Source: an uncultured cyanobacterium
Lineage (GTDB): Bacteria > Cyanobacteriota > Cyanobacteriia > PCC-6307 > Cyanobiaceae
Assembly: GCA_903856805.1 (NCBI GenBank)
Contig: CAIOCZ010000040.1
Location: forward strand, 1 to 64,000
Length of the DNA stretch: 64,000 bases
Direction of reading: 5' to 3'
Shown here: one piece after another, positions 53,294 to 63,421 of the stretch
Layout of the letters: each line of letters begins with the position of its first letter
How positions within the stretch are numbered: the stretch's first letter is position 1
Notes under the pieces: generated by a model
The model's database searches: none
Told to the model about the DNA's origin: nothing
The model's input: only the letters and a program-made list of their open reading frames with translations
Position numbers and translations under genes: made by a program

Positions 53294-53323
53294 GGTTTGA
53301 ATCTGCCCGAGCAGTTTCAAACC
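53294..53323 (+). promoter_or_regulatory. Stem-loop in the cta operon leader
   Basis: GGTTTGAATCTGC-CCGA-GCAGTTTCAAACC: 13-bp stem with one mismatch and a 4-nt loop, about 127 nt upstream of the probable ctaC start. Confidence 0.5.
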
Positions 53324-53449
53324 TCAGCAATTGAGCTTCATGGGAATTGGTTCCGCTCTGCTCCCCCGCCCATTGGCCTACCGAGCGCGATCGGTGACGC
53401 GTTCCGTTCAGTTCAAGACCCCAACCCTGTCCCGTTGCCCCCATTCACC

Positions 53450-54310
53450 GTGCGAATCCCCCCAGCCCTGATCACCCTTCTGATGGGGATGGCCCTTGTA
53501 CTGGCCGGCCTTTGGATCGGGCAGAACGTGCAGCTTCTGCCCCTGGATGCCAGCAGCAATGCTCCGGTTTATGACTCGCTATTCAAGGTTCTGTTCTGTA
53601 TCGGAACAATTTTGTTTCTTGGGATCACTGGACTCCTTGTCTTCAGTTTGGTTCGCTTTCGGCGCAGATCCGGTGATCACAGTGATGGAGCAGCCATTGA
53701 GGGAAATCTCCCTTTAGAAATTCTTTGGACAGCTATTCCTGCAGTTGTCGTCCTATTTGTTGGAATTTATAGCTACGATATTTATGAGCGGATGGGAGGA
53801 ATGAGCACTCTGAATGATCACGGCGCCATGCATCACGTCATGGCTTCTTCCATGGACTCTCAAGTGATCCAGGCTTCAGATCTAACCCCACCAACTGGAC
53901 GGGTTTGGGCTGGAATTGGACCGGTGGGCAGCAGTCAGGAGGGGATCTTTCCTGTCGAAGTGACTGCGATGCAATTTGCTTTTATTTTTCATTACCCCGA
54001 TTCCAACATTACCAGTGGTGAACTTCACGTTCCGGCGGATCGCCCCGTGGAATTACGCATGGAGGCGCGGGATGTGATTCATGCCTTCTGGGTCCCCCAG
54101 TTCCGCCTGAAGCAGGACGTGATTCCAGGCCAACCCACCGTGCTCACTTTTACAGCCACCAAACCAGGAAGCTACCCGATTGTTTGCGCAGAGTTGTGCG
54201 GTCCTTATCACGGTGGCATGCGATCCACAGTCGTCGTGCAAGAGGAGGATGACTTCGATGCTTGGATCACCCGCAACAGTCCCGCAGCCCAAGCCCCTGC
54301 CACCGCCTGA
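53450..54310 (+). CDS. ctaC: Cytochrome c oxidase subunit II
   Basis: DVIHAFWVPQFRLKQDVIPGQ, CAELCGPYHGGM CuA motif; GTG start inside the 53297 ORF preferred. Confidence 0.95.
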   Translation: MRIPPALITLLMGMALVLAGLWIGQNVQLLPLDASSNAPVYDSLFKVLFCIGTILFLGITGLLVFSLVRFRRRSGDHSDGAAIEGNLPLEILWTAIPAVVVLFVGIYSYDIYERMGGMSTLNDHGAMHHVMASSMDSQVIQASDLTPPTGRVWAGIGPVGSSQEGIFPVEVTAMQFAFIFHYPDSNITSGELHVPADRPVELRMEARDVIHAFWVPQFRLKQDVIPGQPTVLTFTATKPGSYPIVCAELCGPYHGGMRSTVVVQEEDDFDAWITRNSPAAQAPATA

Positions 54311-54371
54311 TTCCAGTCACTTCTGAATTTTCTACGCACCCCCTCACTTCTTCCCCTGGCCCCAGTCCGTC

Positions 54372-56039
54372 ATGACCGTTGCCCTTCCCAGTGATCTTTC
54401 TCCCCAACCCCTGCAACCGCAGGGCTGGCTTCGCTATTTGAGCTTCAGCCTCGACCATAAAGTGATTGGCCTGCAATATCTTATTACGGGATTTCTTTTT
54501 TACTTCATTGGGGGGGCGCTGGCTGGAGTCATCCGTACGGAGCTGGCCAGTCCGATCAGTGATTTTGTGAGTCGCGATACCTATAACCAGGTCCTCACGC
54601 TGCACGGCACCGTGATGATTTTTCTGTGGATCGTTCCGGTTGTTAATGGAGCTTTCGGCAACTACCTGATTCCTTTTTATGTAGGCGCCCGTGACATGGC
54701 TTTCCCCCGGCTCAATGCCGTGGCTTTTTGGCTCATACCACCCGCCGGCATTTTGCTGATCAGTAGTTATTTCATTACAGGGGCAGCTCAATCCGGATGG
54801 ACCGCCTACCCTCCCTTAAGCCTTACCACCCCTGCCGCTGGCCAGGTGATTTGGATTCTGAGCGTACTTTTGCTGGGCGGGAGTTCCATTTTTGGGGGAA
54901 TTAATTTCATCGCAACCATCCTTAAGCTGCGTCGCCCAGGTCTCAAGATGATGCAGTTGCCCATGTACTGCTGGGCCATGTTGGGAACCAGCATCCTGGT
55001 GGTGCTCTCAACGCCGGTGCTGGCGGGAACATTGGTGATGCTTAGTTTCGACATCATTGCCCACACGGGATTTTTCAATCCGGCTCTGGGTGGAAATGTG
55101 GTTGTCTATCAGCATCTATTCTGGTTTTACTCCCATCCGGCTGTTTATATTATGGTCCTGCCGGCCTTCGGCTTGGTCAGCGAGATACTGCCTATCCACG
55201 CGCGGAAGCCACTATTCGGCTATACCACGATGGTGTATTCCATCTTGGCCATTGTTGTGCTGGGATTGATCGTGTGGGCCCACCATATGTTTACCAGCGG
55301 CACCCCGCCCTGGATGCGTCTGTTTTTTACGATTGCCACCTCCTTCATTGCCGTTCCTACTGGAATTAAGTTTTTCAATTGGTTGGCCACTCTTTGGGGC
55401 GGAAAAATTGCTCTCAATAGTGCCATGTTGTTCGCCTCTGCCTTCATCGTAAATTTTGTATTTGGTGGCATCACTGGGGTTGCCCTGGCCCAGGTGCCCT
55501 TTGATATCCATGTGCACGACACTTATTTTGTTGTTGGTCATTTTCATTATATCGTTTACGGTGGAACTGTGTTCGTTATCTTTAGCTCTGTCTACCACTG
55601 GTTCCCTAAATTTTCCGGCCGCATGTTGAATGAGCCCCTCGGTCGCTTGCACTTTCTCCTCACTTTTATTGGCTTCAATCTCTGCTTCGCTCCCCAGCAC
55701 TGGCTCGGTTTGAACGGAATGCCACGACGGGTAGCCGAATACGATCCCCAATTCACCCTATGGAATCAAGTCAGCAGCGTTGGGGCCCTACTGATGGCCG
55801 TCAGCGCCCTGCCTTTCCTTGTGAATGTGGTCGTCAGTCTGTGGCGCGGCGCCCCGGCAGGGGACAATCCCTGGAATGCCCTGACGCCGGAATGGCTCAC
55901 CTCGTCGCCGCCGCCTGTAGAGAACTGGCTTGGTGAGGCCCCGTTGGTCAAGGAGCCCTATGGCTATGGCATTGACCCCGCCCGTCTCAGGGTGGATAGC
56001 ACCAGTGGTCTGGATGTCTGGCTGGGTGGCAACCGCTAA
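54372..56039 (+). CDS. ctaD: Cytochrome c oxidase subunit I
   Basis: LHGTVMIFLWIVPV, HLFWFYSHPAVYIMVLPAFG, WAHHMFTSG, VVGHFHYIVYGG. Confidence 0.98.
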   Translation: MTVALPSDLSPQPLQPQGWLRYLSFSLDHKVIGLQYLITGFLFYFIGGALAGVIRTELASPISDFVSRDTYNQVLTLHGTVMIFLWIVPVVNGAFGNYLIPFYVGARDMAFPRLNAVAFWLIPPAGILLISSYFITGAAQSGWTAYPPLSLTTPAAGQVIWILSVLLLGGSSIFGGINFIATILKLRRPGLKMMQLPMYCWAMLGTSILVVLSTPVLAGTLVMLSFDIIAHTGFFNPALGGNVVVYQHLFWFYSHPAVYIMVLPAFGLVSEILPIHARKPLFGYTTMVYSILAIVVLGLIVWAHHMFTSGTPPWMRLFFTIATSFIAVPTGIKFFNWLATLWGGKIALNSAMLFASAFIVNFVFGGITGVALAQVPFDIHVHDTYFVVGHFHYIVYGGTVFVIFSSVYHWFPKFSGRMLNEPLGRLHFLLTFIGFNLCFAPQHWLGLNGMPRRVAEYDPQFTLWNQVSSVGALLMAVSALPFLVNVVVSLWRGAPAGDNPWNALTPEWLTSSPPPVENWLGEAPLVKEPYGYGIDPARLRVDSTSGLDVWLGGNR

Positions 56040-56105
56040 GGGAAGCCCCCGACTCCGTTCGATGTTGATCAGCCCCCATCAAGTTTTACCGCCGCCTCGC
56101 TTCCC

Positions 56106-56726
56106 ATGACCAGCCTTGCCCCCGGCCAGGAACTCCAACCCGGCCCCAACATCGATCATTCCGCCGATGTCGACGTTCACGGCGGGCATCCTGACTTTCG
56201 GATGTTCGGTCTGGCCACCTTTCTAGTGGCCGATGCGATGACATTCGCTGGATTTTTCGCGGCCTATCTCACCTTCAAGGCCGTCAATCCTCTGCCACCG
56301 GGATCGACATTTGAGCTTGAGCTGCTTCTGCCTACCATTAATACGGCGGTGCTGATCATCAGCAGTTTCACGTTCCATCGCGCCGGGCGCCTGTTGCGTG
56401 AAGGCAATGGCCCGGGCTGCAGATTGTGGTTGATGATCACCGCAGGGTTGGGTGTGGCCTTTCTGGCGGGTCAGATGGTCGAATATTTCCATCTCCCCTT
56501 CGGCCTCACCGACAATCTCTTCGCTAGCACCTTTTACGCCATCACTGGATTCCACGGCCTGCATGTCACCTTAGGTGTGATCTGCATCCTGATTGTTTGG
56601 CTGCAGGCTCGCTCCGGAGGTCGCATCACTCCCTCGGACCATTTCGGGTTTGAGGCCGCCGAGCTTTACTGGCACTTCGTCGATGGTATCTGGGTGGTGT
56701 TGTACGGGATTCTTTATCTTCTCTGA
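56106..56726 (+). CDS. ctaE: Cytochrome c oxidase subunit III
   Basis: FYAITGFHGLHVTLGVICI, AAELYWHFVDGIWVVLYGILYLL. Confidence 0.97.
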   Translation: MTSLAPGQELQPGPNIDHSADVDVHGGHPDFRMFGLATFLVADAMTFAGFFAAYLTFKAVNPLPPGSTFELELLLPTINTAVLIISSFTFHRAGRLLREGNGPGCRLWLMITAGLGVAFLAGQMVEYFHLPFGLTDNLFASTFYAITGFHGLHVTLGVICILIVWLQARSGGRITPSDHFGFEAAELYWHFVDGIWVVLYGILYLL

Positions 56727-56822
56727 GCGACCTCAAAAAGACCTGAACGCGACATCGTCCAGACTTGCGGATACCGCCGTTTGATTGGCACACTTGTAAG
56801 AGTTCCAATTGCCGCTGCAGCC

Positions 56823-57353
56823 ATGGCTGCCCCGCGTCGCTTCATTCCCAGTCAGCCATCCCCCCCCCCTCCGGTGCAGGCTTCTCCGACCTCAAGTCAT
56901 CCCGCCGACACCCACACGGCCAGTGGGCAACAGCCCTTTCGCCGGACCCCCCCCGGTGATAGTGGCCCTAATGTCGGTCCCATGCTGGAAGGCAAGGCCC
57001 TTCTCGACAAGGCTCGCTCCCTCAGCAACCGGCCCGAAGATCAGATCGCCCGAGCTTGTGGATATGTGGGACCAAGCGGCCGGTTGCTAAAAAAAAGCTT
57101 TTATCGGGCCCTCGTGTTGGCGAAGGGCTACACCCTCCCTTCGTCCCTGGTGACGGGTACGGGTCAGAGCAAGGGGCGCCAGGCCGAATTTCGCACCCGG
57201 GTGCATGGCAATGGCAACCTGCTCATCGGTCAGGCCTATACCCGTCGTATGGGGCTGGAGCCGGGTCAGGAGTTCCGCATTGAAATCCATCCGGACACCG
57301 GCTCCATCTGGTTGTTGCCTTCGGAGGCCGATCAGTCGGGCCCATCCTCATGA
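56823..57353 (+). CDS. AbrB-family transcriptional regulator (cyAbrB type)
   Basis: MLEGKALLDKARSLSNRPEDQIARACGYV...FYRALVLAKGY; C-terminal [28 protein letters not shown]. Confidence 0.9.
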   Translation: MAAPRRFIPSQPSPPPPVQASPTSSHPADTHTASGQQPFRRTPPGDSGPNVGPMLEGKALLDKARSLSNRPEDQIARACGYVGPSGRLLKKSFYRALVLAKGYTLPSSLVTGTGQSKGRQAEFRTRVHGNGNLLIGQAYTRRMGLEPGQEFRIEIHPDTGSIWLLPSEADQSGPSS

Positions 57354-57910
57354 AAGCTGGCACTGAAGGCCAGTAAATCGACTCCGCTGAACAGGAAACT
57401 GATTCCCACCAGCAAGCCCAAGACCCCCACCAGGTTCATCGGCTTCATCGTCAGGATCAGCAACCCCAGCACCAAGGTGACGATACCGTTGCTTAGGCCC
57501 CATCCCCAGCCACGCACGTGGCGGTGGGTCAAGGACACCACCGTGGCTACGCCACCTTCCACCAGGAACACCACGCCAATGGCCAGGGCCAGGACCGCCA
57601 CTTGGGCAGCGGCGGCCAGGGGGCCAGCTGAAAGTTGTTGAATCATCCAGATCCCGGCCGCCAGGAACAGAGTGGCCACCACCAGCCGCCAGAAGCTGAT
57701 TAGTCGCGACAGGCGTCGGGCCCGGTTGAGGGTGGTGATCCAGCCGACCAGGCCCCCCACCAGGAAGGCGATCGCGACCACCGCCGTCACCCAGAGCGAG
57801 GCCACCATGGGGAACACCAGGGCCAGCATTCCCAGCACCACCATCATCATTCCTTCCGCCAGGGTGAAGCTGCGTAGGGAGTTCGCTAGGCGTGGCGGGT
57901 GGGCAGCCAT
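57332..57910 (-). CDS. HdeD/DUF308 family membrane protein
   Basis: LAEGMMMVVLGMLALVFPMVASLWVTAVVAIAFLVGGLVG...GLSNGIVTLVLGLLIL repeats. Confidence 0.88.
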   Translation of the reverse strand: MAAHPPRLANSLRSFTLAEGMMMVVLGMLALVFPMVASLWVTAVVAIAFLVGGLVGWITTLNRARRLSRLISFWRLVVATLFLAAGIWMIQQLSAGPLAAAAQVAVLALAIGVVFLVEGGVATVVSLTHRHVRGWGWGLSNGIVTLVLGLLILTMKPMNLVGVLGLLVGISFLFSGVDLLAFSASFHEDGPD

Positions 57911-57982
57911 GGCTGGGAATGGATACGGGATCTATGGAGGCTAGGCAGGGTCTGATTTGTCGCCCACCGACGCCCTGCAGCC

Positions 57983-58633
57983 CTAGGACCAGCCGTGGCC
58001 CCTCAGCCAGGTGTCCGTCAGCGCCGGGGGGGATGGCGCGGCGGTCTGGGCGGCCAGCAGTCTTTCGGTGTACTTGGCCAGCAGATCCGCCTCCAGATTC
58101 ACCGGATCACCAACGCGACGCTCGGCCAGGGTGGTGGTGTTCCAGGTGTGGGGAATGACGGCGATCCAGAAGCGCTGGCCATCGGGTTCGCAACCTGCGA
58201 CGGTGAGGCTGATGCCATCCACGGCCACGCTGGCCTTTTCACACACATAGCGGCCATAGCTGGCATCCTGCCAGGCCAGGGTCAACCGCCACGATGCCGC
58301 TTGGCGCTCAATCGCCTCGATCACTCCCACTCCGTCCACATGGCCACTCACCAAGTGGCCCCCCAGCCGATCACTGAGCCGCAGGGCCGGTTCGAGATTG
58401 ACCAGGGCCTGGGCGGCGGCGCGTTGGGCCAAGCCAGTGCGGCGCAGGGTTTCCTCACTGGCATCGGCGCGAAAGCCATCGGCCAGGCATTCCGCCACCG
58501 TGAGGCACACCCCGTCCACGGCGATGCTGTCCCCCAGGTCCATCGCCCCGAGGTCGCCCTTCGCCAGCCTGACCCGCACGCCCATGGGGCAGGCCTGGAG
58601 CTGACCGATCCCCCGTACCAGTCCGGTGAACAT
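57983..58633 (-). CDS. ribE: Riboflavin synthase alpha subunit
   Basis: MFTGLVRGIGQL, SIAVDGVCLTVAE, GGHLVSGHVDGVG, VAVDGISLTVAG. Confidence 0.96.
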   Translation of the reverse strand: MFTGLVRGIGQLQACPMGVRVRLAKGDLGAMDLGDSIAVDGVCLTVAECLADGFRADASEETLRRTGLAQRAAAQALVNLEPALRLSDRLGGHLVSGHVDGVGVIEAIERQAASWRLTLAWQDASYGRYVCEKASVAVDGISLTVAGCEPDGQRFWIAVIPHTWNTTTLAERRVGDPVNLEADLLAKYTERLLAAQTAAPSPPALTDTWLRGHGWS

Positions 58634-58712
58634 CTGCTGACACGGATTTGCTCGCCATAATCAACCTACGGGCGGACCTGGACGCCCGCCACGACGCGAT
58701 GCAAGGTGACCC

Positions 58713-59276
58713 ATGGTGGAAATGAGCGTCGCCGGTATCGCCCTTGATGCCGCCAGCCGCAGCCCGATCGTGCTCCTGCGCGACCCATCCGGTCGGCGGC
58801 AGGTGCCGATCTGGATTGATCAGGCCCAAGCCCAGAACATCCTCTCTGGCATCAATGGGGAACAGCCCCCCCGCCCCCTCAGTCACGATCTGATGGTGAG
58901 CCTGCTGCGCGCCGGTGGTCTCAGCCTGGAGCGGGTAATCATCCATGCGATCGAGGACAACACCTTTCGCGCCGTGCTGCGGCTCACCACCACCACCACC
59001 GGCGTCAGCAGTGAACTGGATGCCCGACCCAGCGATGCCATCGCCCTGGCCTTGCGCACCGGCAGTGCGATCTGGATGTTGGAAGAGGTGGTGGCCGACG
59101 CTTCGATTCCCGTGGATGCCGAAGCGGATGCCATCGATCAGGAGGATTTCCGCCGTTTTCTCGACCGCACCAGTCCGGCCCAACTGATTCGCCACCTGCG
59201 CAGCGTTCGCCCTTCGGAACCAGGTCTGGAACCGGATGGGACGGAGGAGGGTAGCGGTGGTGAGCCAATCGGCTGA
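58713..59276 (+). CDS. Bifunctional nuclease family protein (DUF151)
   Basis: PIVLLRDPSGRRQVPIWIDQAQAQNI, RPSDAIALALRTGSAIWM. Confidence 0.92.
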   Translation: MVEMSVAGIALDAASRSPIVLLRDPSGRRQVPIWIDQAQAQNILSGINGEQPPRPLSHDLMVSLLRAGGLSLERVIIHAIEDNTFRAVLRLTTTTTGVSSELDARPSDAIALALRTGSAIWMLEEVVADASIPVDAEADAIDQEDFRRFLDRTSPAQLIRHLRSVRPSEPGLEPDGTEEGSGGEPIG

Positions 59277-60432
59277 GGCCCTCGCCAGCCGCCCAGAACC
59301 TCGGTTCCGGCGTCCCTTCGGCCAGGGACGGCCGGTGTCCCTGTTCACCCTGGGCACCATGCGGACCCTCGACAGCCCTGCCCAGATGGCGGCGGTTCTG
59401 GAGGCCGCCGTGGCCCTCGGCATCAATCACATTGAAACGGCTCCGGCCTACGGTCCCGCCGAGATGTTCCTGGGCCAGGCCCTAGGGCAACTCGAGCGCC
59501 GCGATCCCCTGACGCGCTCCTCCCTGGTGCTGACCAGCAAGATTTTGCCCGGACTCGGGGTGGAGGAAGGACGTGACCAGCTGCGGGCTTGCTTACGCCG
59601 GCTGGGTGTGCCCTGGCTCGACAACCTGGCGGTCCATGGCCTTAACCGGCCGGAACATTTGGACTGGTGCCTGCGGGGCGAGGGGGCCGACCTGCTGGCC
59701 TGGGCCGAAGGCGAAGGCTTGGTGCGTCAAGTGGGCTTTTCGAGCCATGGCACGAACGACCTGATCAAGGCGGCCCTGACCTCGGGGCGCTTCGCCTTCT
59801 GCAGCCTGCACCTGCATCTGTTCGATCCTGAGCGCCTTCCCCTGGCGGCGGCGGCCCTGGCCCAGGGGCTGGGGGTGATGGCCATCTCGCCCGCCGACAA
59901 GGGAGGCCGGCTCTACGCCCCGCCCGCCCAGCTGGTGGCCGACTGTGCCCCCTTCGCCCCCCTGGAGTTGGCCTACCGATGGCTGTTGTCCCAGGGCATT
60001 AGCACGCTCACGCTGGGGGCGGCCCAGCCCGGCGATCTGCTCTGGGCCGAACGCCTGGCTGGCGCCAGTGGGCCGCTCACCCCCCAGGAGCAGCAGGCCA
60101 TTGATCGGCTCCAGGCGGCGGGACGGGCCCGGCTGGGGGAGAGCTGGTGTGGCCAGTGTCGTGAGTGCCTGCCGTGCCCAAGCGCTGTGCCGATCCCAGC
60201 CCTGCTGCGACTGCGCAACCTGGCGGTGGGCCATGGCATGGAGGCCTTCGCCAGCGAGCGCTACAACCTGATCGGTCGGGCCGGCCACTGGTGGGAGCAG
60301 CACGATGCCAGCGCCTGCGCCGCCTGTGGAGCCTGCCTGCCCCTTTGTCCCCACGATCTGCCGATTCCGGATCTGCTGGTGGACACCCACCGGCGACTGG
60401 CGGCAGCCCCGCGCCGCCGTCTGTGGGGTTAG
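59236..60432 (+). CDS. Aldo/keto reductase with C-terminal 4Fe-4S motif
   Basis: NHIETAPAYGPAEMFLGQAL; WCGQCRECLPCP and CAACGACLPLCPHDLPIPDLL. Confidence 0.92.
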   Translation: MGRRRVAVVSQSAEALASRPEPRFRRPFGQGRPVSLFTLGTMRTLDSPAQMAAVLEAAVALGINHIETAPAYGPAEMFLGQALGQLERRDPLTRSSLVLTSKILPGLGVEEGRDQLRACLRRLGVPWLDNLAVHGLNRPEHLDWCLRGEGADLLAWAEGEGLVRQVGFSSHGTNDLIKAALTSGRFAFCSLHLHLFDPERLPLAAAALAQGLGVMAISPADKGGRLYAPPAQLVADCAPFAPLELAYRWLLSQGISTLTLGAAQPGDLLWAERLAGASGPLTPQEQQAIDRLQAAGRARLGESWCGQCRECLPCPSAVPIPALLRLRNLAVGHGMEAFASERYNLIGRAGHWWEQHDASACAACGACLPLCPHDLPIPDLLVDTHRRLAAAPRRRLWG

Positions 60433-60572
60433 GAGTCGGATCAAGGCAGGGTGGGCTGCACCTTGGCGCGGTCCATGGTCGGATCGGCTTCGGTCACCAG
60501 CAACCATCGCCGGGGACCAGCAGAAACACTCCCATTACGGGGGCCATCGACTGGCACTGGGATGGGGGGCGA

Positions 60573-61580
60573 TCATGCTGCCGTCTGATCCCAGAGGATC
60601 TGCAGACGCTGGCGTTCCGCCGCCTCCAGGGGAGGCAAGCTAGGGCAGCGCGCCAGCACCGGTTCCGGCGGCAACAGCAGATGGGCCTGCTCGTCCGGAA
60701 AGCCCCGCAGGGCCTCCTGCAGCTGACCCCGCGGCAGGGGCGGCACCCAGCCGGCGGCGAGCAACCGGGCCAGCAACGGGGGCTCCAGCACCTCCGCCAA
60801 CCATTCCCCCGGCGGCTCGGGTCCACCGCTGGGGCGCAGCAGCAGGTTCCAACTGAGCGGCGCGCCGCTGGCCGGGAGCAGGATCCGCAGCCGTGGATCC
60901 CGGCGCAGCAACGGCAGCACCCGTTGGCGCGGCAACACCGCCGCCTCGGCCTCACCGGCCAGCAGCAGGCTGAGGCCATCGCGATCGTCATAGGCGAGGG
61001 CTTGGCGCCGCAGCTGCCGCAGTCGCCCGGGATCGGCCTCCATCAGCGCGATGCTCACCCGGGGACTGGAGGGAAGCACCAGGCGGCCCCGCAGGCTGGG
61101 ATCCAGCAACAACTGCCACCCTTCCTCGGCGCGACGGGCCAGATCGGGTCGATCGCGCAACAGCAGCACCCAGGGGCCATAGGACCATGGGAACGCCAAG
61201 GCCGGGGCGCCCTCCGGGGCGAACAGGCGGGCCACCGGGGCCGCCGCCGGCGTCAGGCGAGCCAGTAAGGCGGGTTGGCCAAAGGGTTGGACGGCCGCCC
61301 GATCGAGGCCGTTCGCCCAACCGTCGCTGAGTTGCAGCAGACCCGCCCGCCCGTTGGCGTTGGCCTGCTGTTGCTCCACCGCGGCGGGATCGTCGCACCA
61401 CTGGAGCTGCCAGGAACGGGGCAGCTGGGTCGCCCAGGCGGCTGGGAGATCGCCGCGACTGGCCCTCAGACGCGGGGCCTCGCGACCGCACCCCCCCAGC
61501 AGGCCCAGGGAGGTCAATGCCAGGCCAGCGTTGACCCCGAGTTGCAGAGCCTGGCGGCGGGAAAGGGTGGGGGCGACCAT
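60573..61580 (-). CDS. Tat/lipobox solute-binding-like protein (polyamine/iron SBP fold)
   Basis: LSRRQALQLGVNAGLALTSLGLLGGCG; FPWSYGPWVLLLRDRPDLARRAEEGWQLLLDPSLRGRLVLPSSPRVSIAL. Confidence 0.75.
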   Translation of the reverse strand: MVAPTLSRRQALQLGVNAGLALTSLGLLGGCGREAPRLRASRGDLPAAWATQLPRSWQLQWCDDPAAVEQQQANANGRAGLLQLSDGWANGLDRAAVQPFGQPALLARLTPAAAPVARLFAPEGAPALAFPWSYGPWVLLLRDRPDLARRAEEGWQLLLDPSLRGRLVLPSSPRVSIALMEADPGRLRQLRRQALAYDDRDGLSLLLAGEAEAAVLPRQRVLPLLRRDPRLRILLPASGAPLSWNLLLRPSGGPEPPGEWLAEVLEPPLLARLLAAGWVPPLPRGQLQEALRGFPDEQAHLLLPPEPVLARCPSLPPLEAAERQRLQILWDQTAA

Positions 61581-61589
61581 GGATCGACG

Positions 61590-62759
61590 CTAATTGCCCG
61601 GGCGGCGCGGGGGATCAGCCCCACGGTTGCTCTCCAGCAGCTGTCGGCAGGCCCGGTCGCAGGCGCGGGCCAGGGCCTCGGGCGATCGACCCGTGAGCTG
61701 CCAGAGCAGGGCCAGGCCCCCCGCCCCCACTCCTTCCTTGACGAAGCCGCGCTCGTAGGCGGCCAAGGCCGGATGGATGGGGCCGTGGAACCGCAGATCC
61801 GCCGCTAGCCCCAGCGGCTGCACCTGCCAGTGGTGGCCGATCCGTTCCAGGACCAGGGCGAGATTGCTGTGGCACTCTCCGGCCACCCAGGCCGTGGTGC
61901 CCACCGCCACATGGCGAACGATGGCACTCCGCTGCCAGGGAGGCGCCAGGGCCAGCGCCAGCGCCAGCACCGCCGCCATCTGACCACCTCCGGCCAGGAG
62001 CACGGGTTGGGAGGCTGCGGCGGCGGCCAGCACCAGTCCCGCCGCCAGGGGTTGCATCGGATCGCCCACCGCCGCCAGAACCGCCAGGGGCTCGTGGGCC
62101 GCTCCAGGCTCCAACCCTGCCGCCGCCAGCCCCTGGGCCACCAGGGTGGCCTTGAGGCCATGGGCAGGGTGGAGCAGGCTGCCACTCATCAACCCCTCCA
62201 CCTCCACCCCCAGGCCGGTCAGCAGGGCCTGGGCGGTGCTGGTCCCCCCAGGAACGCACTCGGCCAGCAGCAGCGGCCGACCGGGTTGGCGGCGCCCCAG
62301 GGTCTCCCCCCAGCGTCTCCCCTGCTCCAGCAGGGCCAGCACCCGTTCCGGGGCCATCGCCCGCCCGCTGCTCAGGCAGCGGGCGGCGCCGGCACCGGCC
62401 AGCCCCGGCAGGCGCAGGTGGGGGCATCCGGGTGCCACCGGACATCCGAGGTCCACCACCAAGGGGCTCAAGGCCAGGGTTGCTACCACCACCTGGCTGA
62501 TCAGGGCCGGCGTGACCCCCGCCGGCAGGGGGGGGAGGGCATGGGGCAGGGGGCGGCCGGGGCCGAACCAGAGCAGCTCGGCATCGGCGGCGGCGGTCTG
62601 GCGACGGGAGGCTGGGGTGGCCCCGGCGGCGGAGATGCCTTCCACCGAAGCCGTATCCGTGGCGGCGAGCAGCAGAACCAGCTCGGGGTCAGCCGAGACC
62701 CGCCCCCAATCCTCGCTCCAGCGGCCTGCAGCCGTGGCCGAACCCTGAAATGGCCGCAA
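61590..62759 (-). CDS. CobT-like nicotinate-nucleotide-dimethylbenzimidazole phosphoribosyltransferase family (TIGR00303 type)
   Basis: LLAECVPGGTSTAQALLTGLG, AVGDPMQPLAAGLVLAAA, KEGVGAGGLALLW. ORF is open further upstream; a TTG at 62759 just after the preceding gene is the likely start. Confidence 0.82.
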   Translation of the reverse strand: MRPFQGSATAAGRWSEDWGRVSADPELVLLLAATDTASVEGISAAGATPASRRQTAAADAELLWFGPGRPLPHALPPLPAGVTPALISQVVVATLALSPLVVDLGCPVAPGCPHLRLPGLAGAGAARCLSSGRAMAPERVLALLEQGRRWGETLGRRQPGRPLLLAECVPGGTSTAQALLTGLGVEVEGLMSGSLLHPAHGLKATLVAQGLAAAGLEPGAAHEPLAVLAAVGDPMQPLAAGLVLAAAAASQPVLLAGGGQMAAVLALALALAPPWQRSAIVRHVAVGTTAWVAGECHSNLALVLERIGHHWQVQPLGLAADLRFHGPIHPALAAYERGFVKEGVGAGGLALLWQLTGRSPEALARACDRACRQLLESNRGADPPRRPGN

Positions 62760-62764
62760 CGGCC

Positions 62765-63421
62765 TCAAAGGGGATCCAGTGCCACCAGCGCCCGCAGCGC
62801 TGCGGGCGGCTCGGAAATCGGTTGCTTGAGACGCGGGAAGATCCAGTAGGCCACCGCATGGAGGGCCAGCAGCACGATCAAGTTCTGGATCAGAACGAGG
62901 ACAAGGGCCGTGATCTGCACTTGGGTGAGATCGAGGCCCGATCCCAAGCCCAACAGGGAGGTGAGGCGATCGAGCAAGCTGGCCGAGGCCGTGGTGACAA
63001 TCACCCAGAGGTTGTCGCCAAGCATCACGGACAACACGGCCAACCGCACCAGGAAACCGACGGTGCCGATCAGGCTGCCCACCCCGAGGGTGAGCCACCA
63101 GCTGCAACGGCGGCGCCAGCCCCAGCCCAGCCAGAGGGCCAGCGAGCCATAGGGAAAGAGCACCAGGGGGCCCCGGATGGGCCCCATTAAGGCCACCAGC
63201 AACAGGGTGGTGACCACCATTCCTTCCATGGCGCAGCGGCCGCCGTGCCGCAACTGCAGCAGGGCCAGGGGCAGGGGCAGGGCCAGACGAAACAGGGGAC
63301 TGCCGACCGGCAGGTAGTACAGCGCCAGCCAGAGGAGGGCCGTGGCGGAGGCGAGATAGGCCGTGTCCATCAACTGACGGGCCTGACGAAGACTGAGTTG
63401 GCGCGAAGGCGGGGGGGGCAT
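62765..63421 (-). CDS. DUF2232-type membrane protein
   Basis: Multiple TM segments; LASATALLWLALYYLPVGSPLFRLALPLPLALLQLRHGGRCAMEGMVVTTLLLVALMGPIRG. Confidence 0.8.
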   Translation of the reverse strand: MPPPPSRQLSLRQARQLMDTAYLASATALLWLALYYLPVGSPLFRLALPLPLALLQLRHGGRCAMEGMVVTTLLLVALMGPIRGPLVLFPYGSLALWLGWGWRRRCSWWLTLGVGSLIGTVGFLVRLAVLSVMLGDNLWVIVTTASASLLDRLTSLLGLGSGLDLTQVQITALVLVLIQNLIVLLALHAVAYWIFPRLKQPISEPPAALRALVALDPL

